Assembly (NCBI RefSeq): GCF_014652855.1
Contig: NZ_BMZP01000005.1
Location: forward strand, 1 to 64,000
Length of the DNA: 64,000 nt
From: Novosphingobium pokkalii
GTDB taxonomy: Bacteria > Pseudomonadota > Alphaproteobacteria > Sphingomonadales > Sphingomonadaceae
Direction: 5' to 3'
This document shows, one piece after another, positions 17,971 through 27,640 of this stretch. Made by a program: the position numbers and the translations under genes. The notes beneath the pieces were generated by a model. The model did not search any database. It had not been told where the DNA came from and saw nothing but the letters and a program-made list of their open reading frames with translations. Each line of letters opens with the position of its first letter. Position 1 is the first letter of the stretch.

Positions 17971-18987
17971 ATGGCCAAAGCGCAGAAACCCACGATCAAC
18001 GATGTGGCGCGCCTTTCCGGAGTCTCGAAAAAGACCGTCAGCCGGGTGATCAACAAGTCGCCGCTGCTCAACCAGGCCACGCGCGAAAAGGTCGAGGCAG
18101 TGATCGCGCAGCTCGATTACGTGCCCAATCCCCAGGCCCGCGCCCTGGCGCTGCGGCGCAATTTCCTGATCGGCCTGATCCACGACAACCCCAACGCGCA
18201 GATGGTGCTGGGGGTGCAGGAAGGCATTCTCGATACCATTCGCAGCACCGAATTCGCGCTGGTGGTGCGCCCGGTGGATCGCCACTCGCCCACCCTGCTC
18301 GACGACATTCACCATTTCATCGAACAACAGCGCCTCTATGGCGTGATGCTGCTGCCGCCGCTTTCAGAAAACGACGAGCTGGCCCGGCTGTGCCGCGATC
18401 TGGGCTGTACCGTGGTGCGCATGGGATCGGCCAAGCTGGACGACGAGGCGCATCTGGTGGCGTCCAACGACCAGGAAGCGGTGAGCGAGGCAGTGGCCTG
18501 GCTGGCCGAGTTGGGCCACCGGCGAATCGGCTTCATCGCCGGGCCGGACGGCTTCCGCTCGGCCCGCGAGCGCGAGCTGGGCTTCATCGCCGGGATGGGC
18601 CGGGCCGGGCTGACGATCGATCCGGCCCTGCTGGCGCGGGGGGACTACCGATTCGAATCCGGGCTCGAAGCCGGGCAGGCCCTGCTCGGCGGCGCCAATC
18701 CGCCCACCGCGATCTTTTCCAGCAACGACGAAATGGCTGCCGGGGTGCTGCATGCGGCCTGCGAACGCGGCCTGCGCGTGCCGCAGGATCTCTCGATCAT
18801 CGGCTTTGACGATACCGCCATCGCCGCGCATATCTGGCCGCCGCTGACAACCGTGCGCTGGCCGATCCGGGACATGGCCCGCACGGCCGCACGCAAGCTG
18901 ACGCGCCCCGAAAGCGCCGCGCGCGAGCCGGCGTTTTTCCCCTCGGACCTGGTGCGGCGCGCTTCAGCGGTGCCTGTGCAGGACTGA
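17971..18987 (+). CDS. LacI-family transcriptional regulator of the uronate locus
   Basis: A 338-residue regulator. The N-terminal LacI helix-turn-helix is complete ([22 protein letters not shown], then the hinge [11 protein letters not shown]). It is followed by the periplasmic-binding-protein-like ligand domain ([46 protein letters not shown]). It is probably a repressor that senses a pathway intermediate such as 2-keto-3-deoxygluconate or its phosphate; this is by analogy and position. Operator copies lie upstream of this gene, of the divergent hydratase operon and of kduI downstream. A weak stem-loop with a short T run follows the gene. Confidence 0.92.
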   Translation: MAKAQKPTINDVARLSGVSKKTVSRVINKSPLLNQATREKVEAVIAQLDYVPNPQARALALRRNFLIGLIHDNPNAQMVLGVQEGILDTIRSTEFALVVRPVDRHSPTLLDDIHHFIEQQRLYGVMLLPPLSENDELARLCRDLGCTVVRMGSAKLDDEAHLVASNDQEAVSEAVAWLAELGHRRIGFIAGPDGFRSARERELGFIAGMGRAGLTIDPALLARGDYRFESGLEAGQALLGGANPPTAIFSSNDEMAAGVLHAACERGLRVPQDLSIIGFDDTAIAAHIWPPLTTVRWPIRDMARTAARKLTRPESAAREPAFFPSDLVRRASAVPVQD

Positions 18988-19003
18988 TTTCCCCGGGCAG
19001 GAG

Positions 19004-19022
19004 AAAGGCGAAAAAGCCTTTT
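19004..19022 (+). terminator. Stem-loop with short T tract after lacI
   Basis: AAAGGC, loop GAAAAA, GCCTTT, ending in TTTT. It lies 17 bp after the lacI stop and before the kduI promoter, so it could separate the two transcripts. The stem is short, hence modest confidence. Confidence 0.5.
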
Positions 19023-19031
19023 GCCACCCCA

Positions 19032-19059
19032 TTGACACCGGTTACCAAAACCCGATACC
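19032..19059 (+). promoter_or_regulatory. kduI promoter with overlapping LacI operator (site c)
   Basis: TTGACA (19032-19037) is followed after 16 bp by GATACC (19054-19059), a reasonable sigma-70-type promoter. The operator TGACACCGGTTACC (19033-19046) covers the -35 box, so a bound repressor would block polymerase. The kduI start lies about 33 bp downstream. Confidence 0.65.
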
Positions 19060-19091
19060 ACACGCCCCGACAGCGAAAGGGAGAGCGCGCC

Positions 19092-19928
19092 ATGTTCTGC
19101 AAGACCTATCACGCCACGCATCCGGACATGATGGAGGGCGTCTCGAACGAGGCGCTGCGCGATCGTTATCTGGTGACGGGCATGTTCGTGGCGGGCGAAG
19201 TGAACCTGAACTATTCGCACAACGAGCGCTTCGTGATTGGCGGGGCGGTGCCGGGGGCCGCGCCGCTGGCCCTGCCGCGCCAGACCGCGCCGGCCAGTGC
19301 AGCGGGCCATTCGTTGCTGGAACGGCGCGAGATGGGCGTGGTCAATATCGGTGGGCCGGGCTTCGTCACGGTGGACGGGCAGCGCTTTGCGCTGGGTAAC
19401 AAGGAATGCCTCTACGTGCCGATGGGCAGCGAAGAGGTGGTATTCGAAGGCGAAGGCGCGCGGTTCTATCTGGCCTCGACGCCCGCGCACAAGGCTTTGC
19501 CGATCAAGCATATTCCGCTCGACAAGGCCAATCCGCTGGCGCGTGGTGACCTCGCCAATTCCAACCAGCGCACGATCTACCAGCTCGTCATTCCCGGCGT
19601 GTGCGAGAGCGCGCAGCTCCTGCTCGGCCTCACCGTGCTGGAGGAAGGCAGCGTGTGGAACACCATGCCGCCGCACCTGCATGACCGCCGCAGCGAGATC
19701 TATCTCTACTTCGATCTGGCGGAAGAAAACGACCGCGTGTTCCACTACATGGGCGAGCCCGACAGCATGCGCCACATCGTGATCGGCAACGAGGAAGCGG
19801 TGATCAGCCCGCCGTGGTCGATCCACATGGGTTCGGGCACCAAGAAGTATGCGTTCATCTGGGCCATGGGCGGGGAAAACCTCGACTATACCGACATGAA
19901 CGTGCTCGACATCTGCCAGTTGAAGTAA
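19092..19928 (+). CDS. kduI: 5-keto-4-deoxyuronate isomerase (4-deoxy-L-threo-5-hexosulose-uronate ketol-isomerase)
   Basis: A 278-residue protein, the usual KduI length. The enzyme converts 4-deoxy-5-keto-uronate (from unsaturated pectin or glycosaminoglycan fragments) to 2,5-diketo-3-deoxygluconate. Metal-binding residues of the cupin are visible: His195 and His197 in [11 protein letters not shown], Glu202, and His245 in WSIHMGSG. The ATG at 19092 follows an AAGGGAGAG ribosome-binding site; the longer frame from 19032 would run through the promoter. It is the first gene of the kduI-kduD-kdgK operon. Confidence 0.96.
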   Translation: MFCKTYHATHPDMMEGVSNEALRDRYLVTGMFVAGEVNLNYSHNERFVIGGAVPGAAPLALPRQTAPASAAGHSLLERREMGVVNIGGPGFVTVDGQRFALGNKECLYVPMGSEEVVFEGEGARFYLASTPAHKALPIKHIPLDKANPLARGDLANSNQRTIYQLVIPGVCESAQLLLGLTVLEEGSVWNTMPPHLHDRRSEIYLYFDLAEENDRVFHYMGEPDSMRHIVIGNEEAVISPPWSIHMGSGTKKYAFIWAMGGENLDYTDMNVLDICQLK

Positions 19929-19934
19929 GCAGCC

Positions 19935-20690
19935 ATGGCCATTTCCTTCAGCCTTGCCGGCAAGACCGCGCTTGTTACCGGGGCCAACACCGGCATCGGC
20001 CAGGCCATTGCCGTGGCCCTGGCCGATGCCGGGGCCGACGTCGCCCTCGCCGGCCGCTCCGAACCGGCCGAAACGCTGGCCCTGATCGAGAAGGCCGGGC
20101 GCCGCGCGGTGAACATCGCGGCCGATCTTTCCAGCACCGAACCGGTGGCGCGCGTGGTGGAAGAGGCGGTCGCGGCGCTGGGGCGGATCGACATCCTGGT
20201 CAACAACGCCGGGATCATCCGCCGCGACGACCTGTTGCAATTCAGCGAGGCGGATTGGGACGCGGTGATCGACACCAATCTCAAGACGCTGTTTTTCCTG
20301 AGCCAGGCCGCCGCGCGCGGCATGGTGGCGCAAGGCGGCGGCAAGATCATCAACATCGCCTCGCTGCTCACCTTCCAGGGCGGCATCCGTGTGCCCAGCT
20401 ATGCCGCCGCCAAATCCGGCGTGGGCGGGGTGACCAAGGCCATGGCCAACGAACTGGCGCCGCATGGCGTGCAGGTCAACGCCATCGCGCCCGGCTATAT
20501 CGCCACCAACAACACCGCCGCGCTCCAGGCCGATGAAACCCGCAACCGCCAGATCCTGGAACGCATTCCGGCCGGGCGCTGGGGCGATCCCTCCGACATT
20601 GCCGGGGCAGCGGTGTTCCTTGCTTCGCCGGCGTCGAACTATGTCACCGGGCATGTCCTGGCCGTCGATGGCGGGTGGCTGGCGCGATGA
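19935..20690 (+). CDS. kduD: 2-dehydro-3-deoxy-D-gluconate 5-dehydrogenase
   Basis: A 251-residue short-chain dehydrogenase/reductase. It carries the cofactor motif GANTGIGQ near residue 15, NNAG near 90 and the catalytic SYAAAKSG (Tyr/Lys) near 155. KduD reduces 2,5-diketo-3-deoxygluconate to 2-keto-3-deoxygluconate (KDG), the step after KduI. Adjacency to kduI (6 bp) and kdgK (ATGA overlap) makes this assignment much safer than for an isolated SDR. Confidence 0.93.
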   Translation: MAISFSLAGKTALVTGANTGIGQAIAVALADAGADVALAGRSEPAETLALIEKAGRRAVNIAADLSSTEPVARVVEEAVAALGRIDILVNNAGIIRRDDLLQFSEADWDAVIDTNLKTLFFLSQAAARGMVAQGGGKIINIASLLTFQGGIRVPSYAAAKSGVGGVTKAMANELAPHGVQVNAIAPGYIATNNTAALQADETRNRQILERIPAGRWGDPSDIAGAAVFLASPASNYVTGHVLAVDGGWLAR

Positions 20691-21706
20691 GCCAGCGTTC
20701 GGGCCACGTCGTCTGCTTTGGCGAGGTTCTGCTGCGGCTGGCGACGCCCGGGCGGCGGCTGATGGCGCAGAGCGAGAGCCTGGACCTGGTGGTCGGCGGG
20801 GCGGAAGCCAACGTGGCGGCGGGCCTGGCGGCGCTGGGCCACCGCACCGCCATGCTCACCCGCCTGCCTGCCAGCCCGCTGGGCGACAAGGCCCGCGCCG
20901 CGCTGGGTGCAGCGGGGGTCGATACCCGCCATGTCGGGCGGGCAATGGGGCGCATGGGGCTCTATTTCCTGGAAAGCGGCGCGGGCCTGCGGCCTTCGGC
21001 GATCACTTATGATCGCGCCGGCAGCGTGTTCGCGCTGTCGGATCCTGAGCACTTCGACTTTGCCGCAGCGCTCGATGGCGCGGCGCTGCTGCACCTGTCC
21101 GGCATCACGCCCGCGCTGGGGCCGGGCGGTGTCGCCCTGGCCCAGGCGGCCGTGGCGGCGGCCGATGCGGCGGGCGTGCCGATCTGCTTTGACGGCAATT
21201 ACCGCGCGCTGTTGTGGGAAGCGTGGGACAGCGACCCGCGCGCGATCCTGACCGGGCTGGTGCAGTCGGCCAGCGTGATGATCGGCAACCACCGCGATAT
21301 CGCGCTGTTGCTGGGCAAGCCCTTTTCCGGCGATGGCGCGGAGCGGCGGCGCGAGGCCGCGCAGGCCGCCTTTGCCGCATTCCCGCGCCTGCAATGGATC
21401 GCTTCCACCGCGCGCCACATCGCCGGGCCGGACCACCACCGCCTGGCCGCGCGGGTGGACGGGCGCGAGACCGCGCACCAGACCGCCGAAGTGGACGTGA
21501 CCGGCATTGTCGACCGCATCGGCACGGGCGACGCCTTTGCCGCCGGCGTGCTGCACCCCTGGCTCGAAGGCCAGGACGCAGCCGCGATGGCCCAGGCAGG
21601 CCTGGCCTATGCCGCGCTCAAGCATTCCCAGCCCGGTGACATGTGCACCATCGGCAAAAGCGAACTCGAGGCCTTTTCCGCCAGCGGCGGTGATGTGCGC
21701 CGCTAG
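20687..21706 (+). CDS. kdgK: 2-keto-3-deoxygluconate kinase (PfkB family)
   Basis: A 339-residue ribokinase/PfkB-family sugar kinase. Features are FGEVLLRLATPG at the N terminus, VGGAEANVAAGLAALG near 40, and the catalytic-base motif DRIGTGDAFAAG near 280. It should phosphorylate KDG to 2-keto-3-deoxy-6-phosphogluconate. The start ATG overlaps the kduD stop (ATGA). The aldolase that would split the product is not in this window. Confidence 0.9.
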   Translation: MSQRSGHVVCFGEVLLRLATPGRRLMAQSESLDLVVGGAEANVAAGLAALGHRTAMLTRLPASPLGDKARAALGAAGVDTRHVGRAMGRMGLYFLESGAGLRPSAITYDRAGSVFALSDPEHFDFAAALDGAALLHLSGITPALGPGGVALAQAAVAAADAAGVPICFDGNYRALLWEAWDSDPRAILTGLVQSASVMIGNHRDIALLLGKPFSGDGAERRREAAQAAFAAFPRLQWIASTARHIAGPDHHRLAARVDGRETAHQTAEVDVTGIVDRIGTGDAFAAGVLHPWLEGQDAAAMAQAGLAYAALKHSQPGDMCTIGKSELEAFSASGGDVRR

Positions 21707-21744
21707 GGCGCTGGACGACAAGAACAGATTGGGGAGAGCGCTGG

Positions 21745-23307
21745 ATGACCGCGATGACCCGCCATGTCCTGACTCGCCGCGCCCTGGTCAAGGGCGCCAC
21801 GGCCATGGCTGCCCTGGCACCGGCAGCCACGCGCGCCGCCGCGCCGCCACAACCGCGCGTGGGGCGTTATCGCGGGCTGCGCGAGGCCGGCGTGCTGGCC
21901 TTCAAGGGCATACGCTATGGCCGCGCCGCGCGTTTTGCCCGGGCCGTGGCCGAACCGTTCGATGGGCCGCCGGTGGATGCGACGCAGTTTGGCCCGGTAT
22001 GCCCGCAGCGCGGCATGGCCGATGCCCCGCAAAGCGAGGACTGCCTGTTCCTCAACGTGTGGACGCCCGAGGCGCATCCTGGCGCGGGCCGCGCGGTCAT
22101 GGTCTATTTCCACGGCGGTGCCTATGCCAACGGCTCGGTCACCGATCCCCTCACGCAAGGCGCGCATCTGGCGGCGGGCGGCGACGTGGTGGTGGTCAGC
22201 GTCAACCATCGCCTCGGGCCGCTTGGCTATGCCTGGCTGCGGCCGCTGGATACGCAGGCGGCCGATAGCGGCAACCTGGGCCAGCTCGACCTGATCCTGG
22301 CGCTGCACTGGGTGCGCGATCATATTGCCGCGTTCGGGGGCGATCCGGCGCGGGTCATGGTGTTCGGCCAATCGGGCGGCGGGGCGAAGATCGCCACACT
22401 GATGGCCATGCCGGCGGCGCAGGGCCTGTTCCATGCGGCGGCGACGATGAGCGGGCAGCAGGTGCAGGCCAGCGGCCCCGGCCATGCCCTGGCCCGCACC
22501 CGCGCCTGGCTTGCTCGCATGGGACTGGGCGACGATGGCGTGCCCGCCTTGCGGGCGCTGCCGGTGGAGCGGCTGATCGCGGCGCTGGACGCCATCGATC
22601 CGATCATGGGCGGCGGGGTCTATTTTGGCCCGGTGCTGGACATGACCAACCTGCCGCGCCATCCGTTCTGGCCCGATGCCGCGCCGCAATCGCTGCACGT
22701 GCCGATGATCCTGGGCAATGTGCGCGACGAAACCCGCGCCTTTCTCGATCCGCGCGGGCCGAAGCTGGCCGGACTGACCTGGGACAACCTGCCCCAGCGC
22801 ATGGCCGCCGAAGTGAAGATCGACCTCGATCCGCAATGGGTGGTGCAGCACTATCGCGCGCAGGCGCCTGACTGGAGCGTGGAACAGATCTATTATGCGG
22901 CGACCACGGCCGGGCGGTCCTGGCCGGGCCAGGTGATCGAAGCCGATGCCCGCGCCGCTGCCGGGGCCGAGCATACCTGGGTCTACCAGCTCGACCGCCC
23001 CTCACCGCGCGATCCTTTGCGCGGGGCGGCGCACACCGATGACCTGCCCTATGTTTTCGGCACGCTGGACGCGCCCGGCAGCTATTCCGGGACCGATGCG
23101 ACGGCGCGCGCGCTGAGCGCGACGATGATGGCGGCCTTTGCCGGCCTGGCCCGGACCGGGCGCCCCGGACTGGCGACATGGCAGCCCTATCGTCTGCCTG
23201 CGCGGGGCACGATGGTTTTCGACGCCGTCTCGCGCATGGTGGACGATCCGCGCGGCTGGCAACGCCGGCTGTGGAGCACCGCGCCCTATGTCCAGCCCGG
23301 CAGTTAG
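21745..23307 (+). CDS. Type B carboxylesterase, Tat-type leader
   Basis: A 520-residue alpha/beta hydrolase of the carboxylesterase type B family with a twin-arginine-like leader (LTRRALVKGATAMAALAPAA). Visible motifs are SEDCLFLNVWTP, the oxyanion-hole run YFHGGAYANGS, the nucleophile elbow FGQSGGGAKI (Ser about 210) and a His region near HTDDLPYVFG. It probably removes acetyl or feruloyl groups from the polymer; the true substrate is unknown. It follows kdgK by 38 bp with a GGGGAGAG ribosome-binding site and likely ends the kdu operon. Confidence 0.82.
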   Translation: MTAMTRHVLTRRALVKGATAMAALAPAATRAAAPPQPRVGRYRGLREAGVLAFKGIRYGRAARFARAVAEPFDGPPVDATQFGPVCPQRGMADAPQSEDCLFLNVWTPEAHPGAGRAVMVYFHGGAYANGSVTDPLTQGAHLAAGGDVVVVSVNHRLGPLGYAWLRPLDTQAADSGNLGQLDLILALHWVRDHIAAFGGDPARVMVFGQSGGGAKIATLMAMPAAQGLFHAAATMSGQQVQASGPGHALARTRAWLARMGLGDDGVPALRALPVERLIAALDAIDPIMGGGVYFGPVLDMTNLPRHPFWPDAAPQSLHVPMILGNVRDETRAFLDPRGPKLAGLTWDNLPQRMAAEVKIDLDPQWVVQHYRAQAPDWSVEQIYYAATTAGRSWPGQVIEADARAAAGAEHTWVYQLDRPSPRDPLRGAAHTDDLPYVFGTLDAPGSYSGTDATARALSATMMAAFAGLARTGRPGLATWQPYRLPARGTMVFDAVSRMVDDPRGWQRRLWSTAPYVQPGS

Positions 23308-23511
23308 GGCTCAGCAGTTTGGGTACAGAAGTTAAGGCATCGAATCAGGCCGATGCTGCGCCGTCCCAAGTGCAGCATAATGGCCACAAATCCGCTTCCA
23401 CAGCGGCGCTATTTCTTTTTATATCTCTGTATCAAACGCCAATTTCTTTGATCATCGGTTTGCAACCGGGTTCTTGACAGGGGAAAGATCGTGCTGCAAA
23501 ACAAGGATCAA

Positions 23512-23525
23512 TGACACCGGTTACC
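23512..23525. promoter_or_regulatory. LacI-type operator, site d
   Basis: TGACACCGGTTACC is identical to the kduI site. It lies 171 bp upstream of the TonB receptor start. Confidence 0.75.
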
Positions 23526-23649
23526 TTTCCTGCTCCACGGGACGGGAAGGCAAGCGGAGAAGAACAAGCCCCGCCCAAGGCGCGGGCGATCCGCTGTGGG
23601 CGGATGGGAGTAGTGTTGCCGGATCGATGCAAGCCATTGCGTGCATTGT

Positions 23650-23663
23650 TGACACCGGTATCA
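23650..23663. promoter_or_regulatory. LacI-type operator, site e
   Basis: TGACACCGGTATCA is the most symmetric copy (12 of 14 positions). It overlaps a possible -10 box TATCAT and lies 33 bp before the receptor start. With site d it would allow looping repression. Confidence 0.75.
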
Positions 23664-23695
23664 TTCAGCCTCACGGGCTGAGAGGGGATGTGACG

Positions 23696-26581
23696 ATGCG
23701 CAAGAATATTTCCCGAGTTTCGATGCTCAAGACCGCCCTGTTCGCCGGCAGCGCGCTGGCCTTGCCGCAAGGCGCGATGGCGCAGGATGCCGCGCCGCCG
23801 GCCGATGCCGCCGCGGCGACGGCGCCGGGCACGGGCGAGGACCAGACCCCGGCGATCATCGTCACCGGCTTTCGCCAGTCGCTCCAGGCCGCGCTCAACG
23901 TGAAGCGCAACTCGGTCTCGGCGGTGGATGCCGTGGTGGCCGAAGACATCGCCAAGTTCCCTGACCAGAACATCGCCGAATCGCTCCAGCGCATTCCCGG
24001 CATTTCGATCCAGAAGGATGGCGGCGAAGGCCGCGCCATCACCGTCCGCGGATTGGGCGCGCAGTTCACCCGCGTGCGCGTCAACGGGTTGGAGACGATC
24101 ACCACCTCGTCCGACGGCGCCTCGGCCAACCGCGACCGTTCGTTCGACTTCAACGTCTTCGCGTCCGAACTGTTCAGCAGCCTGGTGGTGCACAAGACCG
24201 CCGAGGCGAGCCTGGACGAAGGCTCGCTGGGTGCCGTGGTCGATCTCAACACCGGCAATCCGCTGGCCGGCAAGACCGGCCTGACCGCCGTGCTCAACGT
24301 GCAGGGATCGTATAACGACCTGTCGAAGAATGTCGGCCCGCGTGTGGCCGGGCTGCTCTCGTGGAAGAACGATGCCGGTACGCTGGGCGTGAATTTCTCG
24401 GCCGCCTATTCGCACACCGATACGCTGGAAACCGGCAACAACACGGTGCGCTGGTCGCAGGCCTATTTCAATTCGGTCGATGGCACGCCCTGCTTCTATT
24501 CCGTGGCAGCGGCCACCGGCGGCAATCCGGTGAACAGCGGCGGGTTCTATCGCCCGTCCACCGCCTGCGACGCCGCCGCGCTCTCGTTCCACCCGCGCAT
24601 TCCGCGCTATGGCGTGGTCGAGCACGATCGCCGCCGCCTGGGGCTGACCGGATCGATCCAATTCGAACCCAGCACCCACACCAAGATCTCGATCGACGCG
24701 CTCTATTCCTCGTTCAAGGAAGACCGCAAGGAAAAGTGGCTGGAAGTGCTGGCGCGCTCCAACGAGCGCAGCTTCAACGTGGTCAACCCCACGTACGACA
24801 GCAACGGCAACATGGTCAGCGGCACGTTCAACAACGCCTATGTCCGCACCGAAAGCTATCTGCGCCAGTCGCAGACCAAGTTCTACCAGGTGGGCGCGAC
24901 CTGGGACCAGGACGTGAGCGATACCTTGCGCTTCACCCTGCTGGGCGGGTTCTCGCAATCCGATGCCGACATTCCGGTGGAAAGCACGATTGCCTACGAC
25001 AGCAAGGGCGCCAACGGTTTCACGTTCGATTACAGCAACATGAAATCGCCGGTGCTGAGCTATGGCATCGACGTGACCAACCCGGCCAATTTTCAGCTCG
25101 CCGAAATCCGCGATCGCCCGTCCTATGTCACCAACAAGTTCAAGACGGTGCAACTTCGCACCGAATGGGACGTGACCAAGGGCTTTACCGTCAAGATCGG
25201 CGGGGTGTGGCGGCGCTACAACTTCCAGACCCAGCTCTGGACGCGCGACACCGTGGCCTGCAAGACCAACGGCCAGCCCGACGTGATCCTGGGCACCACG
25301 ACCTGTTCGTCCAGCGTCTATGGCCTGCCGGTCACCTCCAGCATTTCCGACCTTGTCAGCCTGGGCGATGCCGGCCAGCCCAGCGGCACGACCTCGCAAT
25401 TCCTCGCGGCCAATATCGACGCCGCGTCGGCCTATACCAAGCTCTATGGCCGCACGGCAGTGGAAGACCTCGGCTCCAACCGCCAGGTGCAGGAAACCAC
25501 CTCGGGCGGATATCTCCAGTTCGACGTGAAGGGCGATTTGTTCGGCCTGGAATATGCCGGCAACGCGGGCATCCGCTATGCCCACACCGACCAGCGCTCC
25601 ACCGGCTATAGCGCCGGGATCGCGGCCACGGTGGGGCGCACTTATGACGACTGGCTGCCTTCGTTCAACATCGCGTTCTATCCGCACCGCGACGTGATCC
25701 TGCGCGGGGCGATCGCCAAGGTCATCACCCGGCCCTCGCTCGGCAACCTCAATCCGGGCGGTTCGGTCGACGGGTTCAACTACAAGGTCACCTTCGGCAA
25801 CCCGTTCCTCGATCCCTATCGCGCCACCAATTTCGACGTTTCGGCCGAATGGTATTTCGCGCCGCAGGCGCTGCTGTCGGTGGCCGGGTTCATCAAGCAG
25901 ATCCAGAGCTTCCCGGTTTCGGGCACTTATGTCGCCACGCTGCCGCAGCTCGGGCTCGATCGCTCGGTGCTGACGCCCAGCTCGCCGGCCTACATCAACT
26001 ATGATCCCGATCAGCAATATGTGGTCTCGTCGCAGGTCAATGGTGCTGGCGCCACGCTCAAGGGCATCGAAGTGGCACTGCAATTGCCCTTCCCGTTCCT
26101 GCCGGGCTTCCTCAGCCACACTGGGTTCCAGGGCAACGCCACGCTGATCAAGAGCGACGCGGACTATACCATCACCGGCCCCGCGGTCAGCGCCTGCACC
26201 CGCAACACCGCCGGCGCCTGCATGCTGGCAGGGGTTTCGGCGATCTACAACCAGACGCTGCTCAACGTGTCGAAGCGGGCCTGGAACGCCACGCTTTATT
26301 ACGACGACGGCAAGTTCAGCATTCGCGGCTCGGTCAGCTATCGCGGGCCGTTCGTGGATGGCACCAGCGGCACGGGCAACGTGTTCGAAGGCTATGGCGC
26401 CTATACCAGCGTCGATGCGGCGGTGCGCTACAAGATCCGGCCCTGGCTGGAACTGTCGATCGACGGCAACAACCTGACCGATGCCTATCGCTATCGCTTC
26501 ACCGACCAGTCGGCGCAGCGCAACTATGAAAACAACCACTTCGGCCGCACGATCCTGTTCGGCGCGCGCGCCAAGCTGTGA
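23696..26581 (+). CDS. TonB-dependent receptor, Caulobacter/Xanthomonas type
   Basis: A 961-residue outer-membrane receptor with a signal peptide (ALFAGSALALPQGAMAQ). The plug begins IIVTGFRQSLQAALNVKRNS and contains AVVAEDIAKFPDQNIAESLQRIPGISI and VRGLGAQFTRVRVNGLE, typical of the Caulobacter-type subfamily that takes up oligosaccharides. The barrel extends to the C terminus (NHFGRTILFGARAKL). The ATG at 23696 follows AGGGG; the longer frame upstream runs through the operators. Two operators place it in the uronate regulon, so the cargo is probably uronate-containing oligosaccharide. Confidence 0.94.
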   Translation: MRKNISRVSMLKTALFAGSALALPQGAMAQDAAPPADAAAATAPGTGEDQTPAIIVTGFRQSLQAALNVKRNSVSAVDAVVAEDIAKFPDQNIAESLQRIPGISIQKDGGEGRAITVRGLGAQFTRVRVNGLETITTSSDGASANRDRSFDFNVFASELFSSLVVHKTAEASLDEGSLGAVVDLNTGNPLAGKTGLTAVLNVQGSYNDLSKNVGPRVAGLLSWKNDAGTLGVNFSAAYSHTDTLETGNNTVRWSQAYFNSVDGTPCFYSVAAATGGNPVNSGGFYRPSTACDAAALSFHPRIPRYGVVEHDRRRLGLTGSIQFEPSTHTKISIDALYSSFKEDRKEKWLEVLARSNERSFNVVNPTYDSNGNMVSGTFNNAYVRTESYLRQSQTKFYQVGATWDQDVSDTLRFTLLGGFSQSDADIPVESTIAYDSKGANGFTFDYSNMKSPVLSYGIDVTNPANFQLAEIRDRPSYVTNKFKTVQLRTEWDVTKGFTVKIGGVWRRYNFQTQLWTRDTVACKTNGQPDVILGTTTCSSSVYGLPVTSSISDLVSLGDAGQPSGTTSQFLAANIDAASAYTKLYGRTAVEDLGSNRQVQETTSGGYLQFDVKGDLFGLEYAGNAGIRYAHTDQRSTGYSAGIAATVGRTYDDWLPSFNIAFYPHRDVILRGAIAKVITRPSLGNLNPGGSVDGFNYKVTFGNPFLDPYRATNFDVSAEWYFAPQALLSVAGFIKQIQSFPVSGTYVATLPQLGLDRSVLTPSSPAYINYDPDQQYVVSSQVNGAGATLKGIEVALQLPFPFLPGFLSHTGFQGNATLIKSDADYTITGPAVSACTRNTAGACMLAGVSAIYNQTLLNVSKRAWNATLYYDDGKFSIRGSVSYRGPFVDGTSGTGNVFEGYGAYTSVDAAVRYKIRPWLELSIDGNNLTDAYRYRFTDQSAQRNYENNHFGRTILFGARAKL

Positions 26582-26607
26582 TGTGACGCCTTGAGGAGCA
26601 TCTGCCC

Positions 26608-27612
26608 ATGACGCTTTCCCGTCGCGCTCTGGTGGCCCGGAGCCTGGTGGCGAGTGCATGGGCAGCGGCCCGGCCGGCCTGGGGGCAGACCCCACCCCCG
26701 GCCGGGCCAAACGGCACGCCCCCCGGTCTGCCGCAACCGACCGAGACTCTCGACCTGTGGCCAGATGGTTCCCCCGGCCATCTGGCCACCCCTCTTGTCG
26801 AGACGGTCAACGAACGGTCCAGCGACCGCCTGGTCACCGATCGCGCGGTGATGGGCATCACGCGCCCGCGCATGGCGGTGTTCCGGCCCGACCGGCCCAA
26901 CGGCGCGGCGGTGATGATCACGCCGGGTGGCGGCTACCGCTGGATCGTGGTGGACAAGGAAGGCTATGAAATCGGGCGCTGGCTGGCCGCGCGCGGTTTT
27001 ACCGCCTTCGTGCTGTTCTATCGCCTGCCGGGCGAAGGCTGGTCGAGCGGGCCGGATACGCCGCTGGTCGATGCGCAGCGCGCGATGCGTCTGGTCCGCC
27101 ATCGCGCGCGCGATTTCGCCATCGATCCCGAGCGGATTGCGGCCATGGGCTTTTCGGCTGGCGGGCATGTCTGCGCCGATCTGGCCGCGCGCTTTGCCGC
27201 CAATGTCTATACGCCGCGCGATGCCGCCGATGCGCTGTCTGCCCGTCCACACAGCGCAGCGCCGATCTATCCGGTGGTCAGCATGGACCCGGCCATTGCC
27301 CATGCCGGATCGCGCCAGTTGCTGCTGGGGCCAAAGCCCACCCCTGCACTGGAAGCGGCGCACTCCCCCGATCGCTGCGTGCCCGCCGATGCGCCGCCGC
27401 ATTTCCTGTGCCATGCCGAGGATGACGAGGCTGTGCCGGTGGAAAACACCCTGCGCCTGCGCGCCGCGCTGAAGGCAAAAGGCGTGCCGGTCGAAACGCA
27501 CCTGTTCGCCAATGGCGGCCACGGCTTTGGCCTGCGCCGCGCGATCGGCAAGCCAGTGGAAGCCTGGCCGGATTTGTGGCGCGCCTGGGCAGCCACGGTG
27601 GGGCTGGCCTGA
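26608..27612 (+). CDS. Secreted alpha/beta-hydrolase esterase (acetylxylan-esterase-like)
   Basis: A 334-residue protein with a twin-arginine-like leader (LSRRALVARSLVASAWAAA). Family features are MITPGGGYRWIV (oxyanion hole), GFSAGGHV (nucleophile Ser about 183), HAEDDEAVPVENT (Asp) and NGGHGFG (His). Proteins of this type are often labelled xylanase or acetyl esterase. Deacetylation of xylan or pectin would fit the neighbours. It starts 26 bp after the receptor gene and is likely co-transcribed. Confidence 0.85.
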   Translation: MTLSRRALVARSLVASAWAAARPAWGQTPPPAGPNGTPPGLPQPTETLDLWPDGSPGHLATPLVETVNERSSDRLVTDRAVMGITRPRMAVFRPDRPNGAAVMITPGGGYRWIVVDKEGYEIGRWLAARGFTAFVLFYRLPGEGWSSGPDTPLVDAQRAMRLVRHRARDFAIDPERIAAMGFSAGGHVCADLAARFAANVYTPRDAADALSARPHSAAPIYPVVSMDPAIAHAGSRQLLLGPKPTPALEAAHSPDRCVPADAPPHFLCHAEDDEAVPVENTLRLRAALKAKGVPVETHLFANGGHGFGLRRAIGKPVEAWPDLWRAWAATVGLA

Positions 27613-27640
27613 TCACGGGATATCGGCTTAGAACGCAGCG

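Larger units (their letters stand above)
23308..23695 (+). promoter_or_regulatory. Long leader/promoter region of the TonB receptor gene
   Basis: The 388-bp gap contains an AT-rich block (about 23400-23460), operator sites at 23512 and 23650, and two stem-loops. The first (23524-23550, CCTTTCC with GGGAAGG) overlaps the end of the first operator. The second (TCAGCC 23665-23670 with GGCTGA 23676-23681) stands directly before the AGGGG ribosome-binding site. A possible promoter at the second site is TTGCGT (23637-23642), 16 bp, TATCAT (23659-23664). Confidence 0.6.

Noticed and set aside
23432..26710. 1092-codon open frame antisense to the TonB receptor
   Set aside because: Shadow of the receptor gene with no domain signature; it also runs through two operators.
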